Part shown: piece by piece, positions 7,404 through 15,056 of the stretch | How the letters are laid out: each line of letters begins with the position of its first letter | How positions within the stretch are numbered: position 1 is the first letter of the stretch | DNA from: Anaerolineae bacterium | GTDB lineage: Bacteria > Chloroflexota > Anaerolineae > JAAYZQ01 | Assembly (NCBI GenBank): GCA_016929795.1 | Contig: JAFGIA010000136.1 | Coordinates: forward strand, 1 to 22,337 | Direction of reading: 5' to 3' | Length of the DNA stretch: 22,337 nucleotides | Notes under the pieces: generated by a model | Database searches by the model: none | What the model saw: the letters and a program-made list of their open reading frames with translations, nothing else | What the model was told of the DNA's origin: nothing | Translations under genes and position numbers: made by a program

Positions 7404-8741
7404 GTGAAACGCAATCCGTTGGCCCTGATTTTCGCCTTTGTATTCGTCGACTTGTTGGGCTATAGCCTCTTTTTGCCGCTGCTGCCCTATTATGCGGACA
7501 CGCTGGGGGCGTCGCCACTGCTGGTGGGGCTGCTGATTGCGTCGAATGCACTGGCACAGCTCGTGGCGGCGCCGACCATCGGCCGCCTGTCGGATCGCTA
7601 CGGACGGCGGACGATGCTCATCTTTTCGATCGTCGGCACGCTGATCAGCTTTCTGATGCTGGGCCTGGTGGAGCCGCTGGGGGCGCTGCTAGCCTCGCTG
7701 ACGGGCGGGCGGCTGGCGCTCGGCACGGCGGCGCTGGCGATGCTCTTTGCGAGCCGCATTTTCGACGGGCTGGCGGGCGGGAACATTGCCCTGGCCAGGG
7801 CATACATCACAGACGTGACGGACGAGGAGAGCCGGGCACGAGGGCTGGGCATGATCGGCGCGGCATTTGGACTGGGGTTCATCGTCGGGCCAGCGATGGG
7901 TGGATTGCTGGCGAACTGGGGGCTGGTGACCGAGTGGTTTGTGGCTGCGGGGCTGTCGCGCTACGCGGTACCTGCTTTTGCTGCTGTGGTGCTCGCCACG
8001 CTGAACCTGGCAGGCGTGGTGGCGTGGTTGCCAGAATCGCTGACGGCTGAGCAGCGCGCCGAGATGGCGGAGCGGCGGCAGCATGCCGTGCTTAGCGCCC
8101 GCGAGATGTGGGCAGCGCTGCGCAGGCCGAGGTTTGGGCCGCTGCTGCACGTGGCGTTTGTGCACAGCTTGGCCTTTGCGCTGTTTACCGCCAACTTCAG
8201 CCTTTACACCCAGTACCGGCTTGGGTTGAGCGATCAGTCGACGAGCTACATTCTGACATATGTCGGGTTGTTGGTAGTGCTGGTGCAGGGGCTGGCGATC
8301 GGGCGGCTGACGAAACGGTTCGACGAGACACGGCTGGTGCTGGCGGCAGCGGCGCTGATGGTGCCCTCGCTGCTGGCATGGGCGGCGGTATCAAGCGTGG
8401 CCCCACTGCTGGTGGTGCTGGCGCCGCTGGCGCTGGGGGGGGGCATCCTGAATACGGTGATTAGCAGCTTGATTACCAAGTCGGTGCATCGTGTTGAGGT
8501 AGGTGGGGCACTCGGCCTGTCGGCGTCATTCGAGAGCCTGACTCGGGTGCTGGCGCCGGCGTTGGGCGGGCTACTGATCCAGCGCCTGGGGGCGTGGGCA
8601 CCCGGGGTTGTCGCAGGCGTACTGATGATGTGGCTGGTGACATTCATCTGGCGGCGGTTGATCGTGAATCCAGACCCACCGCTACCCAGGCGAGAGGAGG
8701 AGACGCCGGCGGCCGAAGCGCCGGCGCGGCAGGTGGCGTGA
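7404..8741 (+). CDS. MFS drug/metabolite exporter, TetA-like (DHA1)
   Basis: 445 residues, 12 predicted membrane segments. The signature loop 2-3 motif A is GRLSDRYGRRTML (60-72). The helix-5 antiporter motif C appears as GAAFGLGFIVGPAMGG, typical of proton-driven exporters. N-terminal Asp in helix 1 (FVFVDLLGYSLFLPLLPYY) matches the TetA/DHA1 group. The start is GTG with AGGAG 8 nt upstream; there is no competing ATG nearby. It is the only plus-strand gene between 1 and 15,000 and is divergent from the amidinotransferase operon. Efflux is known for the family, but the substrate cannot be read. Its last codons lie next to the broken end of the phosphotransferase-like remnant. Confidence 0.92.
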   Translation: MKRNPLALIFAFVFVDLLGYSLFLPLLPYYADTLGASPLLVGLLIASNALAQLVAAPTIGRLSDRYGRRTMLIFSIVGTLISFLMLGLVEPLGALLASLTGGRLALGTAALAMLFASRIFDGLAGGNIALARAYITDVTDEESRARGLGMIGAAFGLGFIVGPAMGGLLANWGLVTEWFVAAGLSRYAVPAFAAVVLATLNLAGVVAWLPESLTAEQRAEMAERRQHAVLSAREMWAALRRPRFGPLLHVAFVHSLAFALFTANFSLYTQYRLGLSDQSTSYILTYVGLLVVLVQGLAIGRLTKRFDETRLVLAAAALMVPSLLAWAAVSSVAPLLVVLAPLALGGGILNTVISSLITKSVHRVEVGGALGLSASFESLTRVLAPALGGLLIQRLGAWAPGVVAGVLMMWLVTFIWRRLIVNPDPPLPRREEETPAAEAPARQVA

Positions 8742-8950
8742 GGGCTGGGTATCCGATGTGGCCACAGCGGGCAAAAAAGCTTGGCGATGGCGTCGCCCAA
8801 GCGGTAGACAACGTGAGTGCCCGGCGGCTGCCGGACCACCGGCCCTGCCAGGCCGTGCCGCGCCGCGATCTCGCGCATCGCCGGCAGCCAGGTGTCGTCG
8901 TCGTCATAGACAGCACGGTACTCGTCGAGCGACGGAATGTGGGGCAGCAT
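8742..8950 (-). pseudogene. 3'-truncated aminoglycoside phosphotransferase-like gene
   Basis: The minus frame from ATG 8948-8950 reads MLPHIPSLDEYRAVYDDDD, then WLPAMREIAARHGLAGPVVR, PPGTHVVYRLGDAIAKLFCP and LWP. This matches the N-terminal lobe style of APH/phosphotransferase proteins (substrate-lobe helix, H-V-V-Y strand, nucleotide-binding AKLF Lys). After LWP (about 8760) the similarity stops, and the frame continues antisense into the 3' end of the MFS gene without any APH features such as the HGDxxxxN loop. The start sits 11 nt after the AEC gene stop with GAGG 6 nt upstream, so it was the last gene of that run. The break probably reflects a deletion or rearrangement. Alternatively a short expressed fragment remains. 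Confidence 0.6.
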
Positions 8951-8961
8951 CCCTGGCCTCG

Positions 8962-9870
8962 TCAGGTGAGGATGTTCAAGAGCGTCGTGACCGTCACCAA
9001 GCTGGCCAGTGTGGTGACCAACACGGCCAGCGAAGCAAAGGGCGCATCTGACTCGAACTCGGTGGCGAGGATGGTAGTCATGACGGCGGTGGGCATGGCG
9101 CTCTCGACGACGGTCACGTCGCGCGCCAGCCCCTCCAGGCCGACCACCCCGGTGATGGCCCACGTCAGGAGGGGCGCCAGGGCCAGGCGCAGGAGTGTGA
9201 GTGCGGCCAGCGCGCGCCAGTGCACGCCGTTGCTCTCCCCGCGAAAGGTGGCGACGAGGTTGAGGCCGAGGACGGCGAGCATCACCGGCACCGAGGCCTG
9301 GCCCAGGAGGTGCATGGCCTTGCTCACGGGCTCGGGAAACTGCCAGCCGGCGAGGTTGAAGGCCAGGCCAAGGAGCGCGGCGTACAACATGGGCACGGTG
9401 ACCACCCGGCGCAGCGCCAGGCTGGCGGGCGCCCTGCCGGCGGCGCTCAGGTAGACGCCCAGGCCACTGGTGACGACGGTGCCCACGGTGAAATAGACGG
9501 CAGCCCAGGCCAGGCCCTGATCACCAAACGCGAACAGGTTCACCGAAAGCCCATAGTTGCCCGTGTTGGCCAACAGGATCGCCGTCAAAAAGGCGGCCTG
9601 CGTCGGGCGCTCGAGACGGAGCAGCCACCCGGCGGTGAGGCCCACTAGCCAGAGCAGCCCGGTGGCGGCGAGCACCGTCAGGCCGATGCGGCCGATGTCG
9701 CCGTCGCCGACGGCGGTCGTGACGAGCGAGTCGAACACGAGGGCCGGGCCAAAGATGTAAAAGACGGCGCGCGACAGCGTGCGTGCCTCGAGGTTGAGCC
9801 AACGCTGCGCCAGCGCCGCCACGCCGGCGACGAGAAAAACAGGCAGGACGACGTTGATGAGGACACTCAC
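8962..9870 (-). CDS. AEC-family (auxin efflux carrier-like) permease
   Basis: 302 residues, about ten membrane segments, the usual length for bacterial AEC carriers. Diagnostic stretches are the N-terminal LINVVLPVFLVAGVAAL, the LANTGNYGLSVNLFAFGDQGL crossover segment and the second-half equivalent VVESAMPTAVMTTILATEFESD. Family members transport small organic acids such as malate or malonate; the substrate here is unknown. The start is GTG (9868-9870), overlapping the TGA of the MFS gene before it as GTGA, so translation is coupled. The phosphotransferase remnant follows after 11 nt. Confidence 0.92.
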   Translation of the reverse strand: MSVLINVVLPVFLVAGVAALAQRWLNLEARTLSRAVFYIFGPALVFDSLVTTAVGDGDIGRIGLTVLAATGLLWLVGLTAGWLLRLERPTQAAFLTAILLANTGNYGLSVNLFAFGDQGLAWAAVYFTVGTVVTSGLGVYLSAAGRAPASLALRRVVTVPMLYAALLGLAFNLAGWQFPEPVSKAMHLLGQASVPVMLAVLGLNLVATFRGESNGVHWRALAALTLLRLALAPLLTWAITGVVGLEGLARDVTVVESAMPTAVMTTILATEFESDAPFASLAVLVTTLASLVTVTTLLNILT

Positions 9871-11132
9871 GGCACAGGCATCCCCGCCCAGCGCGGCTCA
9901 CGCACCCACCAGTGCATGGCCGCCCAGCCCGCGAGCGCGGCGAGGCAGCTCGCGGCAAAAGTCCAATCGTAGCTGTGGGCTGCCAGCCAGGCGCCGAGGA
10001 GCGGCGCGGCGATGTTTGCCACCCCGGCTGTGCTATTGGTGATGCCCACGTAGGTCGGGCGCCGCTCGGGCGCCGAGAATTCGAGGGAGACGAGCACGCC
10101 CGAGCTGATGAGGGCGCCTGAATAGATGCCGATCAGGACAAACACGAGATAGATCGCTTCGGGTGCGGGCGCGAGCCAGGCCACCCCAAACGCGGCTGCG
10201 GCGGCGAGGGTGCCCAGCTCCAGCGACAGCTTGTGGCCGCGGCGATCGGCAAGAAGGCCCAGGACGACGTTGCCCGCTGCCTGACCTAACCAGAGTGCCG
10301 CCGTATAGAGGCCCACTGTGCGATCGGGCACACCCCAGCGCTGTACCGCAGAGACGGTCACGAACCCGGTGCCGATCCCGCCCAGGGCGACGAGGGCCCG
10401 CGCGCCGAGAAAGCGCCGAAAGTTGGCGTCGGCGCGCACGATCCCCGGCAGGCCGGCAAGGGTGCGGCGCGTGCTGCCGCGCCCGCCCGCCGGGTAGGCC
10501 GGCTCGCGGGTCAGCGATAGAAAGAACCAGCTCAGCGTGATGCACACCGCTGCGATGGCAAAGAGCACCACGAATTGGGACGGAAAGGCGAAAGAGGCGA
10601 GGATCCACGTGCTGAGTGCGGCGCCGGCCGTCGCAGCCGCGGTACCGAGGGCGTTCGCAGTGCCCATAAAGCGCCCGCGGCGATCCACGGGAAAGCAGCG
10701 TGCGATCAGGTCCTGCCACGCAGGGCCCACCGCACCGCCGCCGAGGCCACGCCAGGTGTAGGCCACGAAAAAGAGGACGAGGGCGAGCACCGGTGACCGG
10801 GCCGCCACCAGTGCCGAGACAACGAGTAGCCACACGGGCAGGCGCTCGAGAAAAAACCCGGCCCGAATGACGACCGGCTTTACCTGTTCGCGCCCCTCGA
10901 TCCAGCCGGCGGTCAGAAGCTGAGGAAGGAACCACGCGCCGTAGGCGATCACGCCCAGCAGCCCGAGTGCCAGCGGGCTGTCGGTCAGCTTGCTCATATA
11001 GAGGGGGGCGATGGTGGTAGACGAGAGAAAGCTGAGCGCAAACCAGAACGTCGTGCCGTCAAGGACGTTGACGATCAGGTTCCAGCGGTAGTTCTGTTCG
11101 ACGGTGGCTTCGAGGGTGGGATCGGTGTGCAT
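9867..11132 (-). CDS. MFS transporter
   Basis: 421 residues from the ATG at 11130-11132, with ~12 hydrophobic segments. Loop motifs resembling motif A occur at DRRGRFMGTANALG and LADRRGHKLSLELG. A central basic loop (RGSTRRT) divides the two halves. A GTG four codons earlier (11144) is possible but lies within the GC-rich palindromic spacer at 11145-11178; a GGTGA site stands 8 nt before the ATG. It follows larC by ~46 nt and overlaps the AEC permease gene. Substrate unknown. Position after molybdenum and nickel cofactor genes hints at, but does not prove, a role in substrate or metal traffic. Confidence 0.88.
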   Translation of the reverse strand: MHTDPTLEATVEQNYRWNLIVNVLDGTTFWFALSFLSSTTIAPLYMSKLTDSPLALGLLGVIAYGAWFLPQLLTAGWIEGREQVKPVVIRAGFFLERLPVWLLVVSALVAARSPVLALVLFFVAYTWRGLGGGAVGPAWQDLIARCFPVDRRGRFMGTANALGTAAATAGAALSTWILASFAFPSQFVVLFAIAAVCITLSWFFLSLTREPAYPAGGRGSTRRTLAGLPGIVRADANFRRFLGARALVALGGIGTGFVTVSAVQRWGVPDRTVGLYTAALWLGQAAGNVVLGLLADRRGHKLSLELGTLAAAAAFGVAWLAPAPEAIYLVFVLIGIYSGALISSGVLVSLEFSAPERRPTYVGITNSTAGVANIAAPLLGAWLAAHSYDWTFAASCLAALAGWAAMHWWVREPRWAGMPVP

Positions 11133-11178
11133 CGTAGGATTCACCCCGCCCAGCCCCCCTCGAGGGAGGGAGAGAGGG

Positions 11179-12378
11179 TCAGGGCCTGCTCACGATTCTG
11201 TTTCGGCGTGCGTACCCCTTCCATGCCGCGTCCATCACATCTGCCAGGGGCACGCCTGCCTGCTCTGCGACTCGGGCGCAGTCGTCGTACTCGGGCGATG
11301 CGGAGACGGCCTGGTCGGCCAGGAGCTTGACCTTGACACGCACGATGCCCCAGGGAGTCTCAACCTCAGCCATTTCGCGTGCTGCCACGGTGCGCTGCAC
11401 TAGCTGGTGGCGTACGCCGAGGGTGGGTGTCTCATGCAGGAGCAGGTCGGCCAGCGCGGCAGCATCCTCGGGCCGTGCCAGGGCGGAGACGAGGACTGCC
11501 GGCCGGTTCTTTTTCATCTGGATCGGCGTGAACCAGGCGTCGAGGGCACCGGCGGTGAACAGCCGCTTCAGGGTGTGGCCGAGTAGCTCGCCCGTCGCGT
11601 CGTCGAGGTTGCACGACAGGAGCACGACCTCGCCTGACCCGACCGGCGGTGTGGATTGTTCCAACGCCTCGCCGAGCCACACGCGCACGGCATTCGGCCA
11701 GTCGAACTCTTTGGTGCCAAATCCATAGCCGACGGCGCGGAGGGTCATGGGTGGGCGGCGAAAGGTCGCCAGCTCGGCCAGCAGCGCCGCTGCAGTGGGC
11801 GTCACCAGCTCGGTGGCGGCGGGGCCGGGCACCGTGGGCGCGCCTACCTCGGCCAGGAGTGCCAGCGTCGCGGGCGCGGGGGCAGGCAGCAGGCCGTGCT
11901 CGGTGCGCACCGTGCCGCCGCCCAGGGGTAGGGGTGAAGAGTAGACCTGGTCGACGCCCATCCGGGCGAGACCGGCGGCGAATCCGACAATGTCCACCAG
12001 GCTGTCGACGGCACCGATCTCGTGAAAGTGGATGTGGTCGACGGTGGTGCCGTGCACCGCGGCTTCGGCACGCGCGATGCGGCGGAACACCGACAGGCTG
12101 CGCTCTTTGACATAACCATCCAGATCGCTATTGCCAATGATCTGCTCGATGGCGGGCAGTGTGCGCGCCGGGCGCTCGCCGTCCGTAGTGTGCACTTGCA
12201 GGTAGATGCCTGTCAGGCCGTGGCGGGTGACGCGCTGCGCTTCCAGCCGGTAACCGCCAATGCCCAGGCGCGACAGGTCGGCCTGCAGCTCGTCGAACGG
12301 CAGGCCGGCATCGAGCAGCGCTGCCAGCAGCATGTCGCCGCCAGCGCCTGAAAAACAGTCGACGTAGAGCAGGGTCAA
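11179..12378 (-). CDS. larC: LarC, nickel insertion protein for the nickel-pincer nucleotide cofactor
   Basis: 399 residues, the full length of the family. LarC loads nickel into pyridinium-3,5-bisthiocarboxylate mononucleotide, using CTP, to finish the cofactor of lactate racemase and relatives. Visible motifs: N-terminal YVDCFSGAGGDMLLAALLDAG, the His-rich DHIHFHEIGAVDSLVDIVG (about 114-132), SPLPLGGGTVRTEHGLLPAPAP, ELVTPTAAALL, then LLSCNLDDATGELLG and MKKNRPAVLVSAL in the C-terminal domain. It is one uninterrupted frame, unlike the split larC1/larC2 of Lactiplantibacillus, which needs a frameshift. The start is TTG (12376-12378), sharing bases with the TGA of the MOSC gene. No larB, larE or larA lies in the window. 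Confidence 0.93.
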   Translation of the reverse strand: MTLLYVDCFSGAGGDMLLAALLDAGLPFDELQADLSRLGIGGYRLEAQRVTRHGLTGIYLQVHTTDGERPARTLPAIEQIIGNSDLDGYVKERSLSVFRRIARAEAAVHGTTVDHIHFHEIGAVDSLVDIVGFAAGLARMGVDQVYSSPLPLGGGTVRTEHGLLPAPAPATLALLAEVGAPTVPGPAATELVTPTAAALLAELATFRRPPMTLRAVGYGFGTKEFDWPNAVRVWLGEALEQSTPPVGSGEVVLLSCNLDDATGELLGHTLKRLFTAGALDAWFTPIQMKKNRPAVLVSALARPEDAAALADLLLHETPTLGVRHQLVQRTVAAREMAEVETPWGIVRVKVKLLADQAVSASPEYDDCARVAEQAGVPLADVMDAAWKGYARRNRIVSRP

Positions 12379-12836
12379 GCAGGCACCTCGACGACGACGA
12401 TCCCATCACCCGTGCGCACGGGCCCTTCTTCGCACACGCGCACAAAGATGCCCTCGCGCGGCATGACACAGTCGCCGGCCTTGTAATAGATGGCGCACCG
12501 GTCGTGGCACTCCTTGCCAATCTGGGTCACTTCGACAAGGGCGCCGCCCAGGCGCAGGCGCGTGCCGATGGGCAGATCGACGAGGCTGATGCCCCGCGTG
12601 GTAATATTTTCTGCAAAACTGCCGGCATTCACATTCAGCCCCTTGGCGCGCATCTTTTCAATGCTCTCCCAGGCAAGGAGGCTGACCTGGCGGTGCCAGT
12701 CGGCCGCGTGGGCATCACCGACGACGCCCCAGTCGACGCGCAGGTCAGCCTGGCCTACGTTGTTCTTGCGCACGCCCTTTTTCTGGCTTGTGCACACGGC
12801 GATTACCTCACCGCGTGCAATGTGCTGTTCACCCAT
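12375..12836 (-). CDS. MOSC-domain protein
   Basis: 153 residues from ATG 12834-12836. Stand-alone MOSC proteins are thought to bind sulfurated molybdenum cofactor or carry sulfur through a conserved Cys. The domain shows GEVIAVCTSQKKGVRK at the start, GVVGDAHAADWHRQVSLLAWESI in the middle, then FAENITTRGISL and LRLGGALVEVTQIGKECHDRC with three Cys within 14 residues (CHDRCAIYYKAGDC). The frame is open back to 12902, but that part overlaps the moaC stop and a hairpin, so the shorter start is preferred, although its ribosome site is weak. Its partners moaC and larC on either side fit a cofactor-handling role. Confidence 0.88.
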   Translation of the reverse strand: MGEQHIARGEVIAVCTSQKKGVRKNNVGQADLRVDWGVVGDAHAADWHRQVSLLAWESIEKMRAKGLNVNAGSFAENITTRGISLVDLPIGTRLRLGGALVEVTQIGKECHDRCAIYYKAGDCVMPREGIFVRVCEEGPVRTGDGIVVVEVPA

Positions 12837-12861
12837 TCTTTGCTCGATTCTAGGCTGGAAG

Positions 12862-12887
12862 GTTGGAAGGCTAACCAGCCTTCCAAC
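12862..12887 (-). repeat. 11-bp inverted repeat at the moaC stop
   Basis: Arms GTTGGAAGGCT (12862-12872) and AGCCTTCCAAC (12877-12887) with a 4-nt loop. On the minus strand it starts at the last base of the moaC stop codon and ends 26 nt before the MOSC start. There is no T-run, so it is more likely an intercistronic RNA hairpin or dispersed repeat than a terminator. Confidence 0.6.
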
Positions 12888-13381
12888 TATCCAATCTTCC
12901 ATTCTCCACTCTTGCCGCCGCTCTTGTAGACGAGGCGGACGTCGGTGATGGTTATGCCGCGGTCGATGGCTTTGGCCATGTCATAGATCGTAAGCGCCGC
13001 GACGGATACGGCAGTCAGGGCCTCCATCTCGACGCCCGTCTTGCCTGTGGTGCGCACTGTGGCTTCGACGTCGACCCACGCTTCGCCCTCGCCCTCACCG
13101 GGCTGCAGCACGACGCCGACATGGGTGAGCAGCAGGGGGTGGCACATCGGGATCAGCTCAGACGTGCGCTTGGCGGCCTGGATGCCGGCAATCTGGGCCA
13201 CGGTGAGCACGTCGCCCTTTTGCACATCGCCGGCCTGGATCAGCGCCAGTGTCCCGGACTGCATCGTGACGCGGCCGCGGGCCACCGCCACCCGCTCGGT
13301 GTCGGCCTTGGCGCCCACGTCGACCATGCGCGCGCGCCCTTCCTCGTCAAGGTGCGTCAAGCCTCCCACGTCCCCCTCCAT
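12887..13381 (-). CDS. moaC: MoaC, cyclic pyranopterin monophosphate synthase
   Basis: 164 residues. With MoaA it converts GTP to cyclic pyranopterin monophosphate, the first step of molybdenum cofactor synthesis; MoaC performs the rearrangement of 3',8-cyclo-GTP. All family hallmarks are present: [18 protein letters not shown] at the N-terminus, [18 protein letters not shown], and [26 protein letters not shown] with the active-site Lys region following. The ATG (13379-13381) overlaps the last base of the moaA stop as TGATG, so the open frame further upstream is not used. The C-terminus ends [11 protein letters not shown]. Confidence 0.96.
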   Translation of the reverse strand: MEGDVGGLTHLDEEGRARMVDVGAKADTERVAVARGRVTMQSGTLALIQAGDVQKGDVLTVAQIAGIQAAKRTSELIPMCHPLLLTHVGVVLQPGEGEGEAWVDVEATVRTTGKTGVEMEALTAVSVAALTIYDMAKAIDRGITITDVRLVYKSGGKSGEWKIG

Positions 13382-14376
13382 CAGCCGCCGATCTCGGCCA
13401 TCGTCCTGTCGCGCGGCGACAGCGCCTGCGCCAGGTGGTGCCGTGCCGGCTTGGTGCGGATGGCGCGCGCCAGGATCTCTTCGATCTCTTCTCCAGACGC
13501 ACCTGAGCGCAGCGGCGTGCGCAGGTCGATCTCGTAATCGCTCAGCAGGCAGGGGCGCAGCCGTCCGTCGGCGGTGAGGCGTAGGCGGTTGCAGCGCTCG
13601 CAAAAGTGCTCGCTGAGGGCGCCGATAAAGCCAATGCTGCCGCCGCGCGTCTCGGCGCCCGCCAGGTGGTAGTAGCGTGCCGGGCCGTTGCCCGCCGGGC
13701 CGTGCACGGGAACGAGCGGTCCAAGGGCGGCCTGAACGCGGGCACGGATCTCGGGTACGGGCACCACCGCGTCGCCCGTCCAGTCGCTGTTGCCGCCCAC
13801 GGGCATCAGCTCGATAAAGCGCACGTGCCAGCCCAGCGTCGCGCTGGTCAGCGCCAGGGCGGGGATCTCGTCGTCGTTGTAGCCGCGCATCACCACCGCG
13901 TTGAACTTGATCGGCTCCAGCCCAGCGGCACGCGCCGCAAGGATGCCGTCCATCACGTCCTGAAAGCGGCCGCGGCGCGTGATCTGCTGAAATCGCTCGG
14001 GGCGCAGGGTGTCGAGGCTGATGTTGACCCTGTCGAGGCCGGCCTGTGCCATCTCACCGGCGTGGCGCGCCAGCAGGGTGCCATTGGTGGTCATCGACAC
14101 GTCGTCGATGCCGGGGATAGCGTCAACCCCGCGCACGAATTCGACCAGCCCGAGGCGTGCCAGTGGCTCGCCGCCCGTGATCCGCACCTTCGAGATGCCC
14201 AGTCGCGCGGCCGCGCGCACCACGACGAGCATCTCTTCGTACGTGAGCATCTCATCGTGCCGGCGTTTCTCAATCCCCCCGGGCGGCATGCAATAGACGC
14301 AGCGCAGGTTGCAGCGGTCGGTGACCGACACGCGCAAGTAGGTGACCGCCCGCCCAAGGTCATCGTAGTGGGGCAT
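13381..14376 (-). CDS. moaA: MoaA, GTP 3',8-cyclase (radical SAM)
   Basis: 331 residues. It cyclises GTP to 3',8-cyclo-GTP using S-adenosylmethionine. The radical SAM cluster motif CNLRCVYC has C22, C26 and C29. The SAM-binding ITGGEPLAR follows, and the second 4Fe-4S cluster uses CERCNRL and the later Cys of GRLRPC. The C-terminus ends in the Gly-Gly pair required for activity in this family. ATG at 14374-14376; the ribosome site is weak. It sits 54 nt after the repeat protein gene and directly abuts moaC. Confidence 0.97.
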   Translation of the reverse strand: MPHYDDLGRAVTYLRVSVTDRCNLRCVYCMPPGGIEKRRHDEMLTYEEMLVVVRAAARLGISKVRITGGEPLARLGLVEFVRGVDAIPGIDDVSMTTNGTLLARHAGEMAQAGLDRVNISLDTLRPERFQQITRRGRFQDVMDGILAARAAGLEPIKFNAVVMRGYNDDEIPALALTSATLGWHVRFIELMPVGGNSDWTGDAVVPVPEIRARVQAALGPLVPVHGPAGNGPARYYHLAGAETRGGSIGFIGALSEHFCERCNRLRLTADGRLRPCLLSDYEIDLRTPLRSGASGEEIEEILARAIRTKPARHHLAQALSPRDRTMAEIGG

Positions 14377-14430
14377 GGGCAGGTTCGCTTTCCAGGGGGA
14401 TGGGCTTGGGGGGCCTGTTTACCACAACAC

Positions 14431-14829
14431 TCATAGGGCGAAACAGCCGATCTGGCAGCGCGAGACACGCAGCCCCAATGCTTCGACGGCGTTCGATGCG
14501 TCGAGGCGACTGATGTCCAGGTCGTCGGCCACATCCCATACATCAGCGCAGGTAATGCCTCCACCGCGTACGGCAGCTTGCAGCCGCGCCGCCAGTTGTT
14601 CTGGCACGTTCTCCATGGGTTGCACGATCTTGTGTTTACCCTCCGATTTGAGGCCATATCCAAAGAGGCCGAGCTGGCAGCGGGAGATGCGGATGCCGGC
14701 GTCGTCGGCTGCCTGGCCGACAGACAGAGGGTCGATGCCAAAGCGGTGGGCAACGGCGTGCGCCTCAGCACATGGGAGCCGGCCTTCCTCCAGCCGTTCC
14801 AGGATCGCCTGGTGTACCTGTTCGTCCAT
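14431..14829 (-). CDS. unknown protein with two Cys-(N30)-CQ[LI]GxF repeats
   Basis: 132 residues; ATG at 14827-14829 with AAGGA 6 nt upstream (an overlapping TTG one codon earlier is not needed). The protein is an internal duplication. Repeat 1 (about 7-56) contains LPCAEAHAVAHRFGID then AGIRISRCQLGLFG; repeat 2 (about 79-130) contains ITCADVWDVADDLDIS then LGLRVSRCQIGCF. The two conserved Cys of each repeat are exactly 31 residues apart (C20/C51 and C94/C125). The V-A-x4-I pattern followed by a second helix resembles a helix-turn-helix, so a Cys-containing DNA-binding sensor is one possibility; a sulfur or metal carrier is another. It is the first gene of the moaA-moaC operon. I do not recognise a named family. 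Confidence 0.82.
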   Translation of the reverse strand: MDEQVHQAILERLEEGRLPCAEAHAVAHRFGIDPLSVGQAADDAGIRISRCQLGLFGYGLKSEGKHKIVQPMENVPEQLAARLQAAVRGGGITCADVWDVADDLDISRLDASNAVEALGLRVSRCQIGCFAL

Positions 14830-14868
14830 CAAATGTCCTTTCCACTGTCAGGTCGTGTGACGCGAGGT

Positions 14869-14897
14869 ATTGTACTTGAATTGGGGCGAAAAATCAA
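14869..14897 (-). promoter_or_regulatory. promoter of the moaA-moaC-larC operon
   Basis: Minus strand: TTGATT (14892-14897), 17-nt spacer, TACAAT (14869-14874). Start near 14862 gives a 33-nt leader, too short for a molybdenum-cofactor riboswitch. Confidence 0.75.
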
Positions 14898-14938
14898 GGT
14901 GGGGGACCGGGTGGATAGAACCGGCGGATGGCAGCGAT

Positions 14939-14966
14939 TTGACAAAGCAGGGAATCTGGATACAAT
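14939..14966 (+). promoter_or_regulatory. promoter of the ABC exporter operon
   Basis: TTGACA (14939-14944), 16-nt spacer, TACAAT (14961-14966). Start near 14973, exactly where the tandem repeats begin. It is divergent from the moaA operon promoter, 42 bp away. Confidence 0.75.
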
Positions 14967-14974
14967 TTAGCCGG

Positions 14975-15040
14975 CTAACTGTTTATCTTGCTAACTGTTT
15001 ATCCTGGCTAACTGTTTATCTTGCTAACTGTTTATCCTGG
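14975..15040 (+). repeat. four tandem copies of a 16/17-bp unit in the ABC exporter leader
   Basis: Units start at 14975, 14991, 15008 and 15024. Each begins CTAACTGTTTATC; copies 1 and 3 end TTG (16 bp) and copies 2 and 4 end CTGG (17 bp), so the array is two perfect 33-bp copies. It fills the transcript leader between the predicted start (~14973) and the ATG at 15057. It is AT-rich against a GC-rich background. Confidence 0.9.
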
Positions 15041-15056
15041 GTCACAGAATCGAGCA

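Noticed and set aside
8435..8443. Run of nine G in the MFS transporter as a phase-variation switch
   Set aside because: It lies deep in the gene within a GGG-coding Gly stretch and is of a length that occurs by chance in GC-rich DNA; no sign of a second frame.
11145..11178. CCCTCGAGGG palindrome between larC and the MFS gene as a terminator
   Set aside because: Short stem with no T-run; more likely GC-rich spacer or a dispersed repeat, and it does not separate the genes convincingly.
14830..14868. Molybdenum cofactor riboswitch before the moaA operon
   Set aside because: The predicted leader is only ~33 nt, with no stem structure of the needed size.
14975..15040. CRISPR array
   Set aside because: The four repeat units are directly adjacent with no spacers and no cas genes nearby.
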